Positions 1-8,472 of a DNA stretch of 64,000 bases are shown piece by piece. The notes below the pieces were generated by a model. The model was given only the letters and a program-made list of their open reading frames with translations. It did no database searches and was not told where the DNA came from. The DNA lies in contig NZ_BMRP01000013.1 in assembly GCF_014648695.1 (NCBI RefSeq), positions 155,171-219,170 of the forward strand, written 5' to 3'. The stretch comes from Streptomyces albospinus (GTDB lineage: Bacteria > Actinomycetota > Actinomycetes > Streptomycetales > Streptomycetaceae). Made by a program: the position numbers and the translations under genes. Numbering within the stretch: position 1 is the stretch's first letter; each line of letters opens with the position of its first letter.

Positions 1-111
1 GGGCTAAAACGGTCATCGTGAAGGGGGAGTCGACCGGGCGCCGGGAGCCCGTGCGGGCGAGTCGCACGGCCTCGGCACCCGGTCCCCGTACACCCCGCCG
101 GCGCGCCCTCC

Positions 112-530
112 CCAGGCGGCGACCGCCTTGACGAGGGACGCGAACGCGGGGTCGGGCAGGATCCTGGTGCGGCGCAGGCCGGCCCGTGCGAAGAGGGCGT
201 CCAGCTCGCCCGGCCCGCGCTCCTTGCCCGCCGCGACCGTCGTCACCGCCACGTCCCATGCCGTCCCCGGGGGCCGGGCGTTGCCCGGCGCGCGTACGGA
301 GTCGACGACCAGGACCGTCCCGCCTGGAGCCGGGCCGCGCCGGCGGGCGCGAAGGCCGGTTCGCCGGTCCGTACGGTGCCGTCGAGCGCCGACGCGGAGC
401 GCACGAAGATCTCGTGGGTGAGCGTCAGCACCGCGGCACGCAGTGAGCCGGTCGCGCTGGTGTGCAGGAATTGCACGGCGGGCGTCGGATGGAAGGCGCC
501 GTTCGGGTCCTCGCGGAAGACCTCTCGGGA
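112..530 (-). pseudogene. O-methyltransferase remnant (N- and C-terminal pieces)
   Basis: Two blocks of methyltransferase-like protein lie in different frames of the minus strand. The first (about 524 to 348) reads from EVFREDPNG to RTGEPAFA, as in the region before the SAM-binding core of SAM-dependent O-methyltransferases. The second (about 324 to 118) begins GGTVLVVDSV and runs to LFARAGLRRTRILP, the usual last third of the same family. The central SAM-binding glycine-rich region is missing and the blocks meet around 325-348, so this looks like an internal deletion plus frameshift. No start or RBS is recognisable. Identity is by motif memory, not by a search. Confidence 0.6.
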
Positions 531-649
531 GGCGAGACGACTTCGCCTCGGCCTTCCGTCCCAGGGCCTGTCCAGTGGCTGATGGCCGGGCGCGCCTCGG
601 ACGCCGGTCCACCGGACAGGCCCCGGGACGGGCGACACCCGCGGGATGT

Positions 650-1222
650 TCAGGCGCTGTGGCCGAGGTGGACGAGGGGGCGGGACCAACTGCGCAGCGC
701 CGCCTTGTCCTTGAAGTTGCCGATGCTGGTGTCCATCGGGGTGTCGGTGTATTGGTGGAACAGCCACGGGTGCTGGATGTCGGGGTGACCGGGCTTGTCG
801 TTGTACTGGGCGATCCACAGCCCGTCGCCGGCGAAGGACGTGGTGTCGCGGTGCACCCAGAAGTCCTGGTTGCAGTAGAGGAGCGTCTTGTGTCCGGGGG
901 CGGACTTCTGTACCTGCTTGAGCCAGCTGTCCTTCCACGCACTGGAGACGCCCGGGTCCTCCCAGTCGAGAATGATGATGTCCCCATCGGCCAGGTCGAT
1001 TTGGGAGAGGAAGTAGTCGACCTGCGCCGTCACCTGTCCTGGCCGGGCGACGTGGTAGAACCCGGTCACCAGGCCGGCATTGCGCGCGGTCCTTCGCTGA
1101 CCGGCCCACTTGGGGTTCGTATGGCTGGTCCCCTCGGTGATTTTGATGAACACGAAATCGCTGCCGGATGTCTTGTATCCCTCCGGCTGGGACGACGATA
1201 CGTCGATTCCTTTGATGGTCAT
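650..1222 (-). CDS. GH25 lysozyme-like glycosyl hydrolase
   Basis: A 190-residue protein that should cleave the glycan strand of peptidoglycan as a GH25 (Chalaropsis-type) muramidase. The fold begins GIDVSSSQ, with the first catalytic Asp of the family, followed by FVFIKITEG, GFYHVA and the ILDWED block that holds the acidic active-site pair; a FHQYTD strand lies near the C-terminus. I chose the ATG at 1222 because the GH25 domain starts at residue 4 and upstream sequence in this frame is not family-like. The region before it (GAGAAGACGGCC) is a weak SD. There is no signal peptide or cell-wall-binding repeat, which is unusual for an exported muramidase; it may be released by lysis or come from a phage remnant. 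Confidence 0.85.
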   Translation of the reverse strand: MTIKGIDVSSSQPEGYKTSGSDFVFIKITEGTSHTNPKWAGQRRTARNAGLVTGFYHVARPGQVTAQVDYFLSQIDLADGDIIILDWEDPGVSSAWKDSWLKQVQKSAPGHKTLLYCNQDFWVHRDTTSFAGDGLWIAQYNDKPGHPDIQHPWLFHQYTDTPMDTSIGNFKDKAALRSWSRPLVHLGHSA

Positions 1223-1583
1223 GGCCGTCTTCTCGATCACTTCGGGCCGCGCCTCCGGCCGGGGATTTCGCGGTCGGCGCCGTGGTGCGACGAGCCGGGG
1301 AGCCACCGGAACCGGCCGCGGCACCATCGGACGGTGTGCTCCGCGCCGGAAACCTCCCATCGTGCCCAGAGGTCGACTCCATTCTCCCGCCGTGTCGCGG
1401 CCACTGCACCTGGATCACCGCGCCGGGCGTGGATCTCCTTTGTGACAACGGGCGTTGGTTGTTCGGTCAACCGCTTTCCCAGGGGAAGATTCAGAGGGGA
1501 AGATCTCTCGTGCACCGGCTCGGCGGTGCCGCGGCGGTGCACACCGCGGCACGTAAGGCCGTGGCAAAAGCCGTAGCGCCGGA
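1223..1583. other. Intergenic region between GH25 and DUF2278 genes
   Basis: No convincing coding sequence on either strand. Open frames here lack family motifs and ribosome binding sites. It should contain the promoter of the GH25 gene; a TTGACC-like hexamer lies around 1465-1470 on the minus strand but without a clear -10 partner. Confidence 0.4.
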
Positions 1584-2591
1584 TCAGAAGGTGATCGTCC
1601 ACCCTTCGCGTCGGCCCTGTTCCCCGGTGTAGGCCACGCCGTGGATGTTGATCCCGGTGGGGTCGAGCAGGGTGATCGTGCCGCCGCGGTCGGCGAGTTG
1701 GAAGCCGTTACCGCCCGGGACGGCGACGGTGGCTCCGGGTGCCACCTGCTGTGCGGGCAGCGGGAGCCGGTGGCCCTGCTGGTCGGCCAGTTGCCAGCCC
1801 GCCAGGTCGACGGGGGCGGGAGAGGCGTTGAGCAGGGTGACGGACTCGGCTTCCGGTGCCGGGCCGGCGGGGTTGACGAGGGCCGCCACGATGCGCAGCG
1901 GTGCCGCGCCGGTGCCGGACACCGGGGCGGTGGTCGGAATGGCGTGGCCGGTGATGTCGTCGGTGTGCCAGGACTGGGACTGGAAGGCCAGGAAAAGGGC
2001 GACCCAGCGTGATTCGGCGGGCAGGTGGATCAGCATTCCGCCGTCCTGCCAGACCCCGTCGTCGGCGCGGAACCGCCCGCTGTTGCCCTGGTTCATGTGC
2101 ATGTCGTGCACGCCGTTGCCCGGCAGGAAGTGAAAGACCTTGTCGGGGACGGACGGTTCGGGGCCGAAGCGCTGCCCGAAGGCGTAGACCTCCATGGTGG
2201 GATCCGCGATGGCGCGTTGTACGTAGTGGTCCAGCAGGTCGGCGAGGTCGTTGTTCGCGCCGGGGAGGTCCGCCGGCAGTACCCGCATCGCGGACGGGAC
2301 GAACATGTTGCCGCGGATGTAGTCGAGGCTGTCGCCGCCCGACCGGGACGGCAGCGCCGTCCATCCGCTGCCGGCGGCCGGAAGGAGCTGGGTCAGCGGA
2401 TGGCGGAAGTCGTCATCGGCCAGGTACAGCAGCTCCGGCGGGGACTGCTGGGACAGGACGTTCACCGCCGCGCGGTAGTCGGTGCCGGCGTTGTCGGTGA
2501 GGTGGATCTGGTAGTGCGGGGTTCCGGTGCTTCCCTCGCGGCGCCGCTCGACGGCGCGGCCCGCCAGTACACCGTAGAAGGCGATGGGCAT
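1584..2591 (-). CDS. DUF2278 family protein with C-terminal lamin-tail domain
   Basis: A 335-residue protein beginning MPIAFYGVLAGRAVERR, the usual start of the DUF2278/YukJ family. The DUF2278 part covers roughly residues 1-220 and contains YIRGNMF and the conserved VHDMHMNQGN and DGGMLIHLP blocks. From about residue 235 a lamin-tail-like beta domain follows (VTLLNASPAPVDLAGWQLAD, later GATVAVPGGNGFQLADRGG). DUF2278 proteins have no established enzymatic role. LTD domains are thought to mediate surface or nucleic-acid association. No signal peptide is visible, so it is probably cytoplasmic. It lies 39 bp downstream of the DUF6424-like gene on the same strand and may share its transcript. Confidence 0.85.
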   Translation of the reverse strand: MPIAFYGVLAGRAVERRREGSTGTPHYQIHLTDNAGTDYRAAVNVLSQQSPPELLYLADDDFRHPLTQLLPAAGSGWTALPSRSGGDSLDYIRGNMFVPSAMRVLPADLPGANNDLADLLDHYVQRAIADPTMEVYAFGQRFGPEPSVPDKVFHFLPGNGVHDMHMNQGNSGRFRADDGVWQDGGMLIHLPAESRWVALFLAFQSQSWHTDDITGHAIPTTAPVSGTGAAPLRIVAALVNPAGPAPEAESVTLLNASPAPVDLAGWQLADQQGHRLPLPAQQVAPGATVAVPGGNGFQLADRGGTITLLDPTGINIHGVAYTGEQGRREGWTITF

Positions 2592-2630
2592 GGTGAGGCC
2601 TCCGAGCCGGGACGGCCCCCGTGCCGGGGG

Positions 2631-3446
2631 CTATGCGTGCTGCAACTGCTGGTGGAACGCCTGCCGGGCCAGCTCGTCGTCGGCGGGGAGGACGGCGTCC
2701 CGCCATGCGTCGGCGCGTGCTTCGGCGTGCGCGGGCACGGCGGCACGGCCTGCCGGGCCTGGGGTGACGAGATGCGTCGCGTACGGCGAAGAGGGGTGGG
2801 CGGCCAGTACTTGCACCCGGCCGTCGCCGGAGCCGCGGGGGGCGACCGGAACCACCGCGACCGGCAAGCCCTTCGCGTCCGTCACGAACAGCTGGAAGTC
2901 GTCGTAGCGGAAGTGGTCGATATCCACGATCGGCTTCGGGTAGTGGTGGTATCCCGCCGCCGTGGGCAGCACCCCGGTGTGCGCACCGGCGGGCAGCGGC
3001 ACCGAGGCGTTGAATATCGAATCCGTCCACTCGGCCACCTGGTCGGCGGTCTGTATCGGGGTGTTGAGCAGCCGCTCGCCGTCGTTGTAACCGAAGCTCA
3101 CGTAGCCGGGCAGGGTGTCCGGGAAGGCCGCGATCACGCGGAGTGCGTATTGCCGGATGCCGTCCACCTTCGCCGGATCCGCGCAGAACTGTGCCGACCA
3201 CTCGATGCCGAGCGGCAGAATCAGGCATATCCAGCCCTTGGCGTCCTTGAGCCATAGGCCGGCCCCGTGATGGTCCTGATACGGACCGGGTGCGAACGGC
3301 CAGTCGTCCATCGTCCCGACAAGTTCATTCATCAACTTGCGGCTTGCCACATACTGCGGGCTGTCGGTGCGCGGGGGGTGGTCCGCCACGGAGATGGTCC
3401 ATGGCTGGTCTTCGTGTTCGGTGTGTGTCGATGCCGCGGTGTTCAT
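2631..3446 (-). CDS. DUF6424-like conserved Streptomyces protein
   Basis: A 271-residue soluble protein starting MNTAASTHTEHEDQPWTISV. It resembles a streptomycete-specific family I recall as DUF6424, with hallmark stretches PPRTDSPQYVASRKLMN, PYQDHHGAGLWLKD, WSAQFCADPAKVD, LPAGAHTGVLP and VAPRGSGDGRVQVL. Function is unknown; there is no signal peptide, membrane segment or catalytic motif I can name. The ATG at 3446 is preceded by GGAG about five bases upstream, and the family start matches. The DUF2278 gene follows on the same strand. Four 13-bp repeats lie about 50-100 bp upstream of the start and may control it. The DUF number is from memory. Confidence 0.75.
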   Translation of the reverse strand: MNTAASTHTEHEDQPWTISVADHPPRTDSPQYVASRKLMNELVGTMDDWPFAPGPYQDHHGAGLWLKDAKGWICLILPLGIEWSAQFCADPAKVDGIRQYALRVIAAFPDTLPGYVSFGYNDGERLLNTPIQTADQVAEWTDSIFNASVPLPAGAHTGVLPTAAGYHHYPKPIVDIDHFRYDDFQLFVTDAKGLPVAVVPVAPRGSGDGRVQVLAAHPSSPYATHLVTPGPAGRAAVPAHAEARADAWRDAVLPADDELARQAFHQQLQHA

Positions 3447-3491
3447 GGTGATCTCCACGGGGGGCTGGGGAAGGCCGTGACGCGTGACAGA

Positions 3492-3543
3492 GCGTGCTGC
3501 GCAAGCTGGACTCGCAAGCTTGATGCGCAAGCTTGATGCGCAA
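3492..3543 (-). repeat. Four 13-bp tandem repeats upstream of DUF6424-like gene
   Basis: On the minus strand four consecutive 13-bp units read TTGCGCATCAAGC, TTGCGCATCAAGC, TTGCGAGTCCAGC and TTGCGCAGCACGC. The first two are identical and the others share TTGCG at the start and end in GC. They sit 46-97 bp upstream of the start at 3446, where an operator array would be expected. Confidence 0.7.
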
Positions 3544-3714
3544 GGGAGGGAGGTGAGTTGTGGAGTGCCGTATTTCATGCGGCACGCGTGAAATTTCCCT
3601 GTAGGGGCGATTTTACCCCTGCCGCCGGAGTGTCGGAAGGGATGCCTGCCTGGGTCAACTACCCGTTGGCGCACCGGTCGGTGGGGTGCTGCGCGGGTCG
3701 TGAGCCCCCGTTTT

Positions 3715-4293
3715 TCACGTACCGGGAGCGCCGGTGCGTAGGCCGTCCATGACGAGGTCGAGGAGGCGGCCGGCGCGCGACTGCCAGTCGCCGTGCGGGT
3801 CGAGCTGCCAGAGGCCGGAGATGGCGAGGATGAAATCGTCCGGGGTGACTCCCGGGCGGATCGTGCCGGCCTCCTCGTTCGCCGTCAGCAGGAGGGAGAC
3901 GGCCGAGGTCAGCGGGCCGTGGGCGAGTCCGGCCAGCGTGCCGCGGGTGTCGGCGGCCTTGCGCAGGGCGGCGGCAAGACCGGCCTTGGCCATGGCGTAT
4001 TGGGCGAGTCGGTCCATCCATTCCCGCAGGGCCCGGTCGGGCGGCCGGGTGGCGAGCAGGCGGGCGGCGGCGTCGCAGACCTGTTGGACCTCGTGGCGGT
4101 AGACCTCCAGGACGAGTGCCTCGCGGTCGGGGAAGTTGCGGTAGAAGGTCCCCTGCCCGACGCCGGCTTTCCTGGCGATCGCGCTCAGCGGGGCGTCGGC
4201 CGAGTGCGTCAGCTCCGCCAGTGCCACTTCCAGGATGCGTTCGCGGTTCCGCTGCGCGTCCGCGCGCAGGGGTGCGCCGTGGGGCCGCTGCAC
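3715..4293 (-). CDS. TetR family transcriptional repressor
   Basis: A 192-residue TetR regulator. The N-terminal HTH covers about residues 12-60 (RERILEVALAEL, then LSAIARKAGVGQGTFYRNFP) and the rest is a helical ligand-binding domain with LAQYAMAKAGLAAALRKA and the C-terminal LWQLDP block common in actinobacterial members. The start is a GTG at 4293 preceded by AGGAGG with five bases spacing. It is divergent from the molybdenum aldehyde oxidoreductase operon starting at 4680, and two CGGACA-type palindromes lie in between. The simplest reading is autoregulation plus repression of that operon, relieved by an aldehyde or related ligand. The inducer is unknown. Confidence 0.9.
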   Translation of the reverse strand: MQRPHGAPLRADAQRNRERILEVALAELTHSADAPLSAIARKAGVGQGTFYRNFPDREALVLEVYRHEVQQVCDAAARLLATRPPDRALREWMDRLAQYAMAKAGLAAALRKAADTRGTLAGLAHGPLTSAVSLLLTANEEAGTIRPGVTPDDFILAISGLWQLDPHGDWQSRAGRLLDLVMDGLRTGAPGT

Positions 4294-4352
4294 TCGTCCT
4301 CCTTCCCGGATCCATGGGCGGGCCGGTCCGGTCTTGATGGGCGGTCTTGATA

Positions 4353-4370
4353 ACCGGACAAGTGTCCGGT
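4353..4370. promoter_or_regulatory. Candidate TetR operator O1
   Basis: Perfect inverted repeat ACCGGACA-AG-TGTCCGGT (8-bp arms, 2-bp centre), 60 bp upstream of the TetR GTG start. The CGGACA/TGTCCG arms are repeated at the next site, as expected for a TetR dimer with two operators. Confidence 0.75.
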
Positions 4371-4385
4371 AGGTTCCGAGGCTAG

Positions 4386-4399
4386 CGGACAGCTGTCCG
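4386..4399. promoter_or_regulatory. Candidate TetR operator O2
   Basis: Perfect 14-bp palindrome CGGACAGCTGTCCG. It shares CGGACA/TGTCCG arms with O1, and the two centres are about 31 bp apart (roughly three helical turns), so both could be occupied on one DNA face. Confidence 0.75.
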
Positions 4400-4679
4400 T
4401 TTAAGGTCCACCATAGCGGCAGTCGGGGCGGTGGATACGGCCGGTCGGAGTGCCGGGCCACCGCGGCCCGGCGGCCACCACGCATCCGGCGGCCGGTGCC
4501 CGGACCGACGCCGCTGCGCACCGCACCACGCTCTCCCCTCCCGTATTCCGTACGGTCACCGGGACCGCCCCGTCCGGGGTGCGCGTCCCGGGTGGCAGGC
4601 ACGTTCGACGTCTTGGTTGACCGCGGCAGGCATCAGGCCGGCGCCCGCCGCGCCCCGTATACGCGAAAGAAGGCTGATC

Positions 4680-5258
4680 ATGGCCCTATCGACGGCCGGC
4701 GCCATCACCCTGAACATCAACGGCGAGAAGCACACGCTGCCCGTCGACCACCGCACCACCCTGCTCGACGCGCTGCGCGAGCGACTCGGCCTGACGGGCA
4801 CGAAGAAGGGCTGCGACCAGGGGCAGTGCGGCGCCTGTACGGTGCTGATCGACGGCCGCCGGGCGGTCTCCTGCCTCCAGCTCGCGGTGGCCGCCGAAGG
4901 GCGCGAGATCACCACCATCGAGGGCGTGGCGGACGGCGAGCGGCTGCATCCGGTGCAGCAGGCGTTCCTCGACCTCGACGGCTACCAGTGCGGCTACTGC
5001 ACACCGGGCCAGATCTGCTCGGCGATCGCGGTGATCGAGGAACACGCGGCGGGCTGGCCGAGCGCGGTCACCGCCGACGTACGGCCCGAGGCGGAGGCGC
5101 CGCCGCTGACCGCCGACGAGATCCGGGAGCGGATGAGCGGCAACCTGTGCCGGTGCGGTGCCTATGTGGCGATCGTGCAGGCGGTCGCGCGGGCCGCGGC
5201 CGACACCGAGCGGGCAGTGGGTGCGGGGCGGGCGGCGGGCGCGGAGGAGGCGGCATGA
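4680..5258 (+). CDS. Aldehyde oxidoreductase [2Fe-2S] subunit (PaoA/YagT-like)
   Basis: A 192-residue small subunit of a xanthine-oxidase-family molybdenum hydroxylase, carrying electrons from the Mo site to FAD. The plant-type ferredoxin cluster is bound by CDQGQCGAC (near residue 49); the second cluster by CGYCTPGQ (near 104) and CRCGAY (near 160). Unlike E. coli PaoA it shows no Tat signal at this start, so a cytoplasmic enzyme is likely. The ATG at 4680 follows GAAAGAAGG, and its stop overlaps the next start as ATGA. It is first of a three-gene operon with the FAD and Mo subunits, divergent from a TetR gene. Substrate is unknown; family members oxidise aromatic aldehydes or purines. Confidence 0.92.
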   Translation: MALSTAGAITLNINGEKHTLPVDHRTTLLDALRERLGLTGTKKGCDQGQCGACTVLIDGRRAVSCLQLAVAAEGREITTIEGVADGERLHPVQQAFLDLDGYQCGYCTPGQICSAIAVIEEHAAGWPSAVTADVRPEAEAPPLTADEIRERMSGNLCRCGAYVAIVQAVARAAADTERAVGAGRAAGAEEAA

Positions 5259-6292
5259 GGGAGTTCGGCTATCAGCGGGCGTTCGACGTCCCGGGCGCGG
5301 TCGCGCTGCTCGGCGCCGAGCCCGAGGCGCGCTACCTGGGCGGCGGCACCAATCTCGTCGACCTGATGAAGACCGGGGTCGAGCGGCCCGCGCTGCTCAT
5401 CGACGTACGGGAGCTGCCGCTCGACCGGATCGAGGCCACGGACGCCGGCGGTCTGCGGATCGGCGCGACCGTCACCAACAGCGATCTCGCGGCCCACCCC
5501 GAAGTGCGGCGCCGCTACCCGGCGTTGGCGCAGGCAGTGCTGGCCGGCGCCTCGGGCCAGCTGCGCAACATGGCCACGGTCGGCGGCAATCTGCTCCAGC
5601 GCACCCGCTGCGGCTACTTCACCGACGTGGCCAAGCCGTGCAACAAGCGGGTCCCGGGGAGCGGTTGCCCCGCCATCGAAGGCGAGCACCGCAACCACGC
5701 GATCCTCGGGGCCTCCGCGCACTGTGTGGCAGTCCACCCCTCCGACATGGCGGTGGCGCTCGCCGCCTTCGACGCCGTGGTCACCTACGAAACGGCGGAC
5801 GGACCGGGCGAGTTGCCGCTCGCGGAGTTCTACCGCCCGGTGGGGGACACCCCGCATCTGGAGACCGTGCTGCCGGCCGGTGCGCTGATCACCGGCATCG
5901 TCCTGCCGCCGGCTCCGGTCGCCGCGGTGTCCCGCTACCGCAAGGTCCGTGAGCGCGCCTCGTACGCGTTCGCCATCGGGTCGATCGCCGCCGCCCTCGA
6001 CGTCCGCGACGGCGTCGTGCAGGAGGTCCGGCTCGCCTTCGGGGCGGTCGCGTCCCGGCCGTGGCGGGCCAGGGAGGCCGAGCGGCTGCTGACCGGGGGA
6101 CCGGTGGGCGCCGAGGCGTTCGCGGCTGCCGCGGACGCCGAACTGGCAGCCGCCCGGGCGCTGCCCGACAACGGATACAAGGTGACACTGATGCGCAACC
6201 TCGTCGTCGCCGTACTGTCCGAGCTGTCCGAACTGCCCGGCGCGCCCGGGGAGTCCGGGACCACCGACCTGAGCGGGGAGGCCGCCCGATGA
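5255..6292 (+). CDS. Aldehyde oxidoreductase FAD subunit (PaoB/YagS-like)
   Basis: A 345-residue FAD-binding middle subunit. The N-terminal PCMH-type FAD domain has YLGGGTNLVDLMK and NMATVGGNLLQRTRC; the C-terminal CO-dehydrogenase flavoprotein domain begins around residue 230 (YRKVRERASYAFAIGS). Between residues about 118 and 145 it contains RCGYFTD, PCNKR and GSGCPAI, the cysteine-rich insert that in E. coli PaoB binds an extra [4Fe-4S] cluster, so this is PaoB-type rather than a plain xanthine dehydrogenase subunit. It overlaps both neighbours by 4 bp (ATGA), implying translational coupling and stoichiometric assembly. The cluster assignment is inferred from the cysteine pattern. Confidence 0.92.
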   Translation: MREFGYQRAFDVPGAVALLGAEPEARYLGGGTNLVDLMKTGVERPALLIDVRELPLDRIEATDAGGLRIGATVTNSDLAAHPEVRRRYPALAQAVLAGASGQLRNMATVGGNLLQRTRCGYFTDVAKPCNKRVPGSGCPAIEGEHRNHAILGASAHCVAVHPSDMAVALAAFDAVVTYETADGPGELPLAEFYRPVGDTPHLETVLPAGALITGIVLPPAPVAAVSRYRKVRERASYAFAIGSIAAALDVRDGVVQEVRLAFGAVASRPWRAREAERLLTGGPVGAEAFAAAADAELAAARALPDNGYKVTLMRNLVVAVLSELSELPGAPGESGTTDLSGEAAR

Positions 6293-8436
6293 CGACCACG
6301 ACGACCGGACGGCTCGCGGTGGTGGGGGCCGTCGGCACCGCGCACACCCGCGTCGAGGGCCGGGACAAGGTCACCGGCGCGGCCCGCTACGCCGGCGAGA
6401 TCCCGTTCGCCGAACTCGCCCACGGCTGGCTGGTGCTGTCCACCATCGCCCGCGGCCGGATCCGCTCCGTGGAGACCGCGCCGGTGCTGGAGATGCCCGG
6501 CGTGCTCACCGTGCTCCACCACGGGAACGCCCCGCGCGTCGACGGGGACTACACCGGCCCCATGGGACCGCCCGACCCGGCGCTCCTGGTCTTCCAGCAC
6601 GACCGGGTGCCGTACGCCGGCTGGCCGGTGGCGCTGGTCGTCGCCGAGACCTCCGAGCAGGCCAGGGAGGCCGCCGAGGCGCTGGTGGTCCAGTACGACG
6701 AGGAGCCGCACGACGTCGCGTTCTCTGCCGGGCGCCCGGGCACGTACACCCCGGCGGACACCCCGCGCGCTGCGGCGGAGCAGCGGAAGGGAGACCCGGT
6801 CGCCGGGTTCGCCGCGTCCGCGGTCGTGGTGGACGCGGAGTACACCACGCCGGAGGAGCACCACAACCCGCTGGAGCCGCACGCGGCGGCGGCGCAGTGG
6901 GACGACGGCCGACTCGACGTCGTCGACTCCAATCAGGGCAGCGCCTTCGTGGCCCAGGAGCTCGCGAAGCTGTTCTCCCTCGACCCGGGAGCAGTCCGGG
7001 TGCGCTCCGAAAACGTCGGCGGCGCCTTCGGGTCCAAGGGAACCCGTCCGCACCAGGTGCTCGCGGTGATGGCGGCGACCGTCCTGCACCGCCCGGTCCG
7101 CGTCGTGTTGACGCGCCGTCAGATGTTCTCGCTGGTCGGCTACCGCAGCCCGACCGTGCAGCGGGTCCGGCTCGGCGCCGACCCCGACGGGCGGCTGCGC
7201 GCGCTCGACCACGAGGCGCAGAACCTCACCTCGACCCAGCGGGAGTTCATCGAGCGGAGCGCGGACCCGGCGCGGGTGATGTACGACGCCGATGCGCACC
7301 ACACCGTCAACCGCGTGGTGCCGCTCGACGTGCCGACCCCGACGTGGATGCGCGCCCCGGGCGAGGCACCGGGCTCGTTCGCGCTGGAGTGCGCGCTCGA
7401 CGAACTCGCCGAGAAGTGCGGGGTGGACCCGATCGCCCTGCGCGTGCGGAACGAGCCCGCGGCGGGACCCGTCTCCGGGCTGCCGTTCAGCAGCCGCAAT
7501 CTGCTCGCCTGCTACGAGGAGGGCGCCCGCCGGTTCGGTTGGGCCGGCCGGGACCCGCGTCCGGGCATCCGCCGCGAGGGGCGCTGGCTGCTCGGCACCG
7601 GTATGGCCGCGGCCTCGTTCCCCTCAGGGGCCGCCCCGTCCACGGCGTCCGTGACGGCGGAGCCGGACGGCACCTTCACCGTGCGTATCACCGCCGCGGA
7701 CATCGGGACCGGGGCGCGGACCGCGCTGACCCTGATCGCCGCGGACGAGCTGGAGGTGGCACCGGACCGCATCAGCATGAGGATCGCGGACAGCGACTTC
7801 GGGCCGGCGATGATCGCCGGAGGCTCGATGGGCACCCGCTCCTGGGCCTGGGCGGTCACCGCCGCGGCCCGCGACCTGCGCGGCCAACTGGCCCTCGGCG
7901 GCAGCATTCCGCCGCACGGGATCACCGCGCGGTCGGACACCGCGGAGCTCATCGGCGCGCTGCCGGCCCGGGAACGGCACGCCTTCGGCGCCCAGTTCGC
8001 CGAGGTGGCCGTGGACGTGACCAGCGGTGAGGTGCGGGTACGGCGGATGCTCGGCATCTTCGCCGCCGGCCGGATCGTCAACCCGCTGACCGCGCGCAGC
8101 CAGCTCGTCGGCGGCATGATCTGGGGGCTCTCCATGGCCCTGCACGAGGAGGCGGTCCGCGACGAGGTCTCGGGCGGCCTTGTCGGCGCGGACCTCGCCT
8201 CGTACCACTTCGCGGCGAACGCCGACGTACCGGTCGTCGAGGCGGACTGGGTGGACGACCCGGACGACGAGGACCCGGTCGGCATCAAGGGGATCGGCGA
8301 GATCGGCATCGTGGGCGCCGCGGCGGCGGTCGCCAACGCCGTCTGGCACGCGACCGGCACCCGCCACCGGCATCTGCCGATCCGCCCGGACCGCGTGCTG
8401 CTCGCGGGCCCCGGCTCGCACCGGCAGAGCTCCTGA
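6289..8436 (+). CDS. Aldehyde oxidoreductase molybdopterin subunit (PaoC/YagR-like)
   Basis: A 715-residue catalytic subunit binding the molybdenum cofactor and hydroxylating the substrate. Family blocks in order: GRDKVTGAARYAGEIP near the N-terminus, EEHHNPLEPHA, NVGGAFGSKG (Mo-cofactor contact loop), TWMRAPGEAPGSFALECALD, and near the C-terminus KGIGEIGIVGAAAAVANAV, whose Glu corresponds to the active-site base of the xanthine oxidase family. The length suits the large subunit of three-subunit enzymes. No signal peptide is present. No XdhC/PaoD-type maturation chaperone lies next to the operon, so sulfuration must be supplied from elsewhere. Confidence 0.92.
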   Translation: MTTTTTGRLAVVGAVGTAHTRVEGRDKVTGAARYAGEIPFAELAHGWLVLSTIARGRIRSVETAPVLEMPGVLTVLHHGNAPRVDGDYTGPMGPPDPALLVFQHDRVPYAGWPVALVVAETSEQAREAAEALVVQYDEEPHDVAFSAGRPGTYTPADTPRAAAEQRKGDPVAGFAASAVVVDAEYTTPEEHHNPLEPHAAAAQWDDGRLDVVDSNQGSAFVAQELAKLFSLDPGAVRVRSENVGGAFGSKGTRPHQVLAVMAATVLHRPVRVVLTRRQMFSLVGYRSPTVQRVRLGADPDGRLRALDHEAQNLTSTQREFIERSADPARVMYDADAHHTVNRVVPLDVPTPTWMRAPGEAPGSFALECALDELAEKCGVDPIALRVRNEPAAGPVSGLPFSSRNLLACYEEGARRFGWAGRDPRPGIRREGRWLLGTGMAAASFPSGAAPSTASVTAEPDGTFTVRITAADIGTGARTALTLIAADELEVAPDRISMRIADSDFGPAMIAGGSMGTRSWAWAVTAAARDLRGQLALGGSIPPHGITARSDTAELIGALPARERHAFGAQFAEVAVDVTSGEVRVRRMLGIFAAGRIVNPLTARSQLVGGMIWGLSMALHEEAVRDEVSGGLVGADLASYHFAANADVPVVEADWVDDPDDEDPVGIKGIGEIGIVGAAAAVANAVWHATGTRHRHLPIRPDRVLLAGPGSHRQSS

Positions 8437-8472
8437 AGGGACCTGGCCCACGGGCCGTTACAGTAACCACCC

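Noticed and set aside
3590..3635. AGGGG/CCCCT hairpin between the DUF6424-like and TetR genes
   Set aside because: Only five base pairs with an AT loop; too short to call a terminator.
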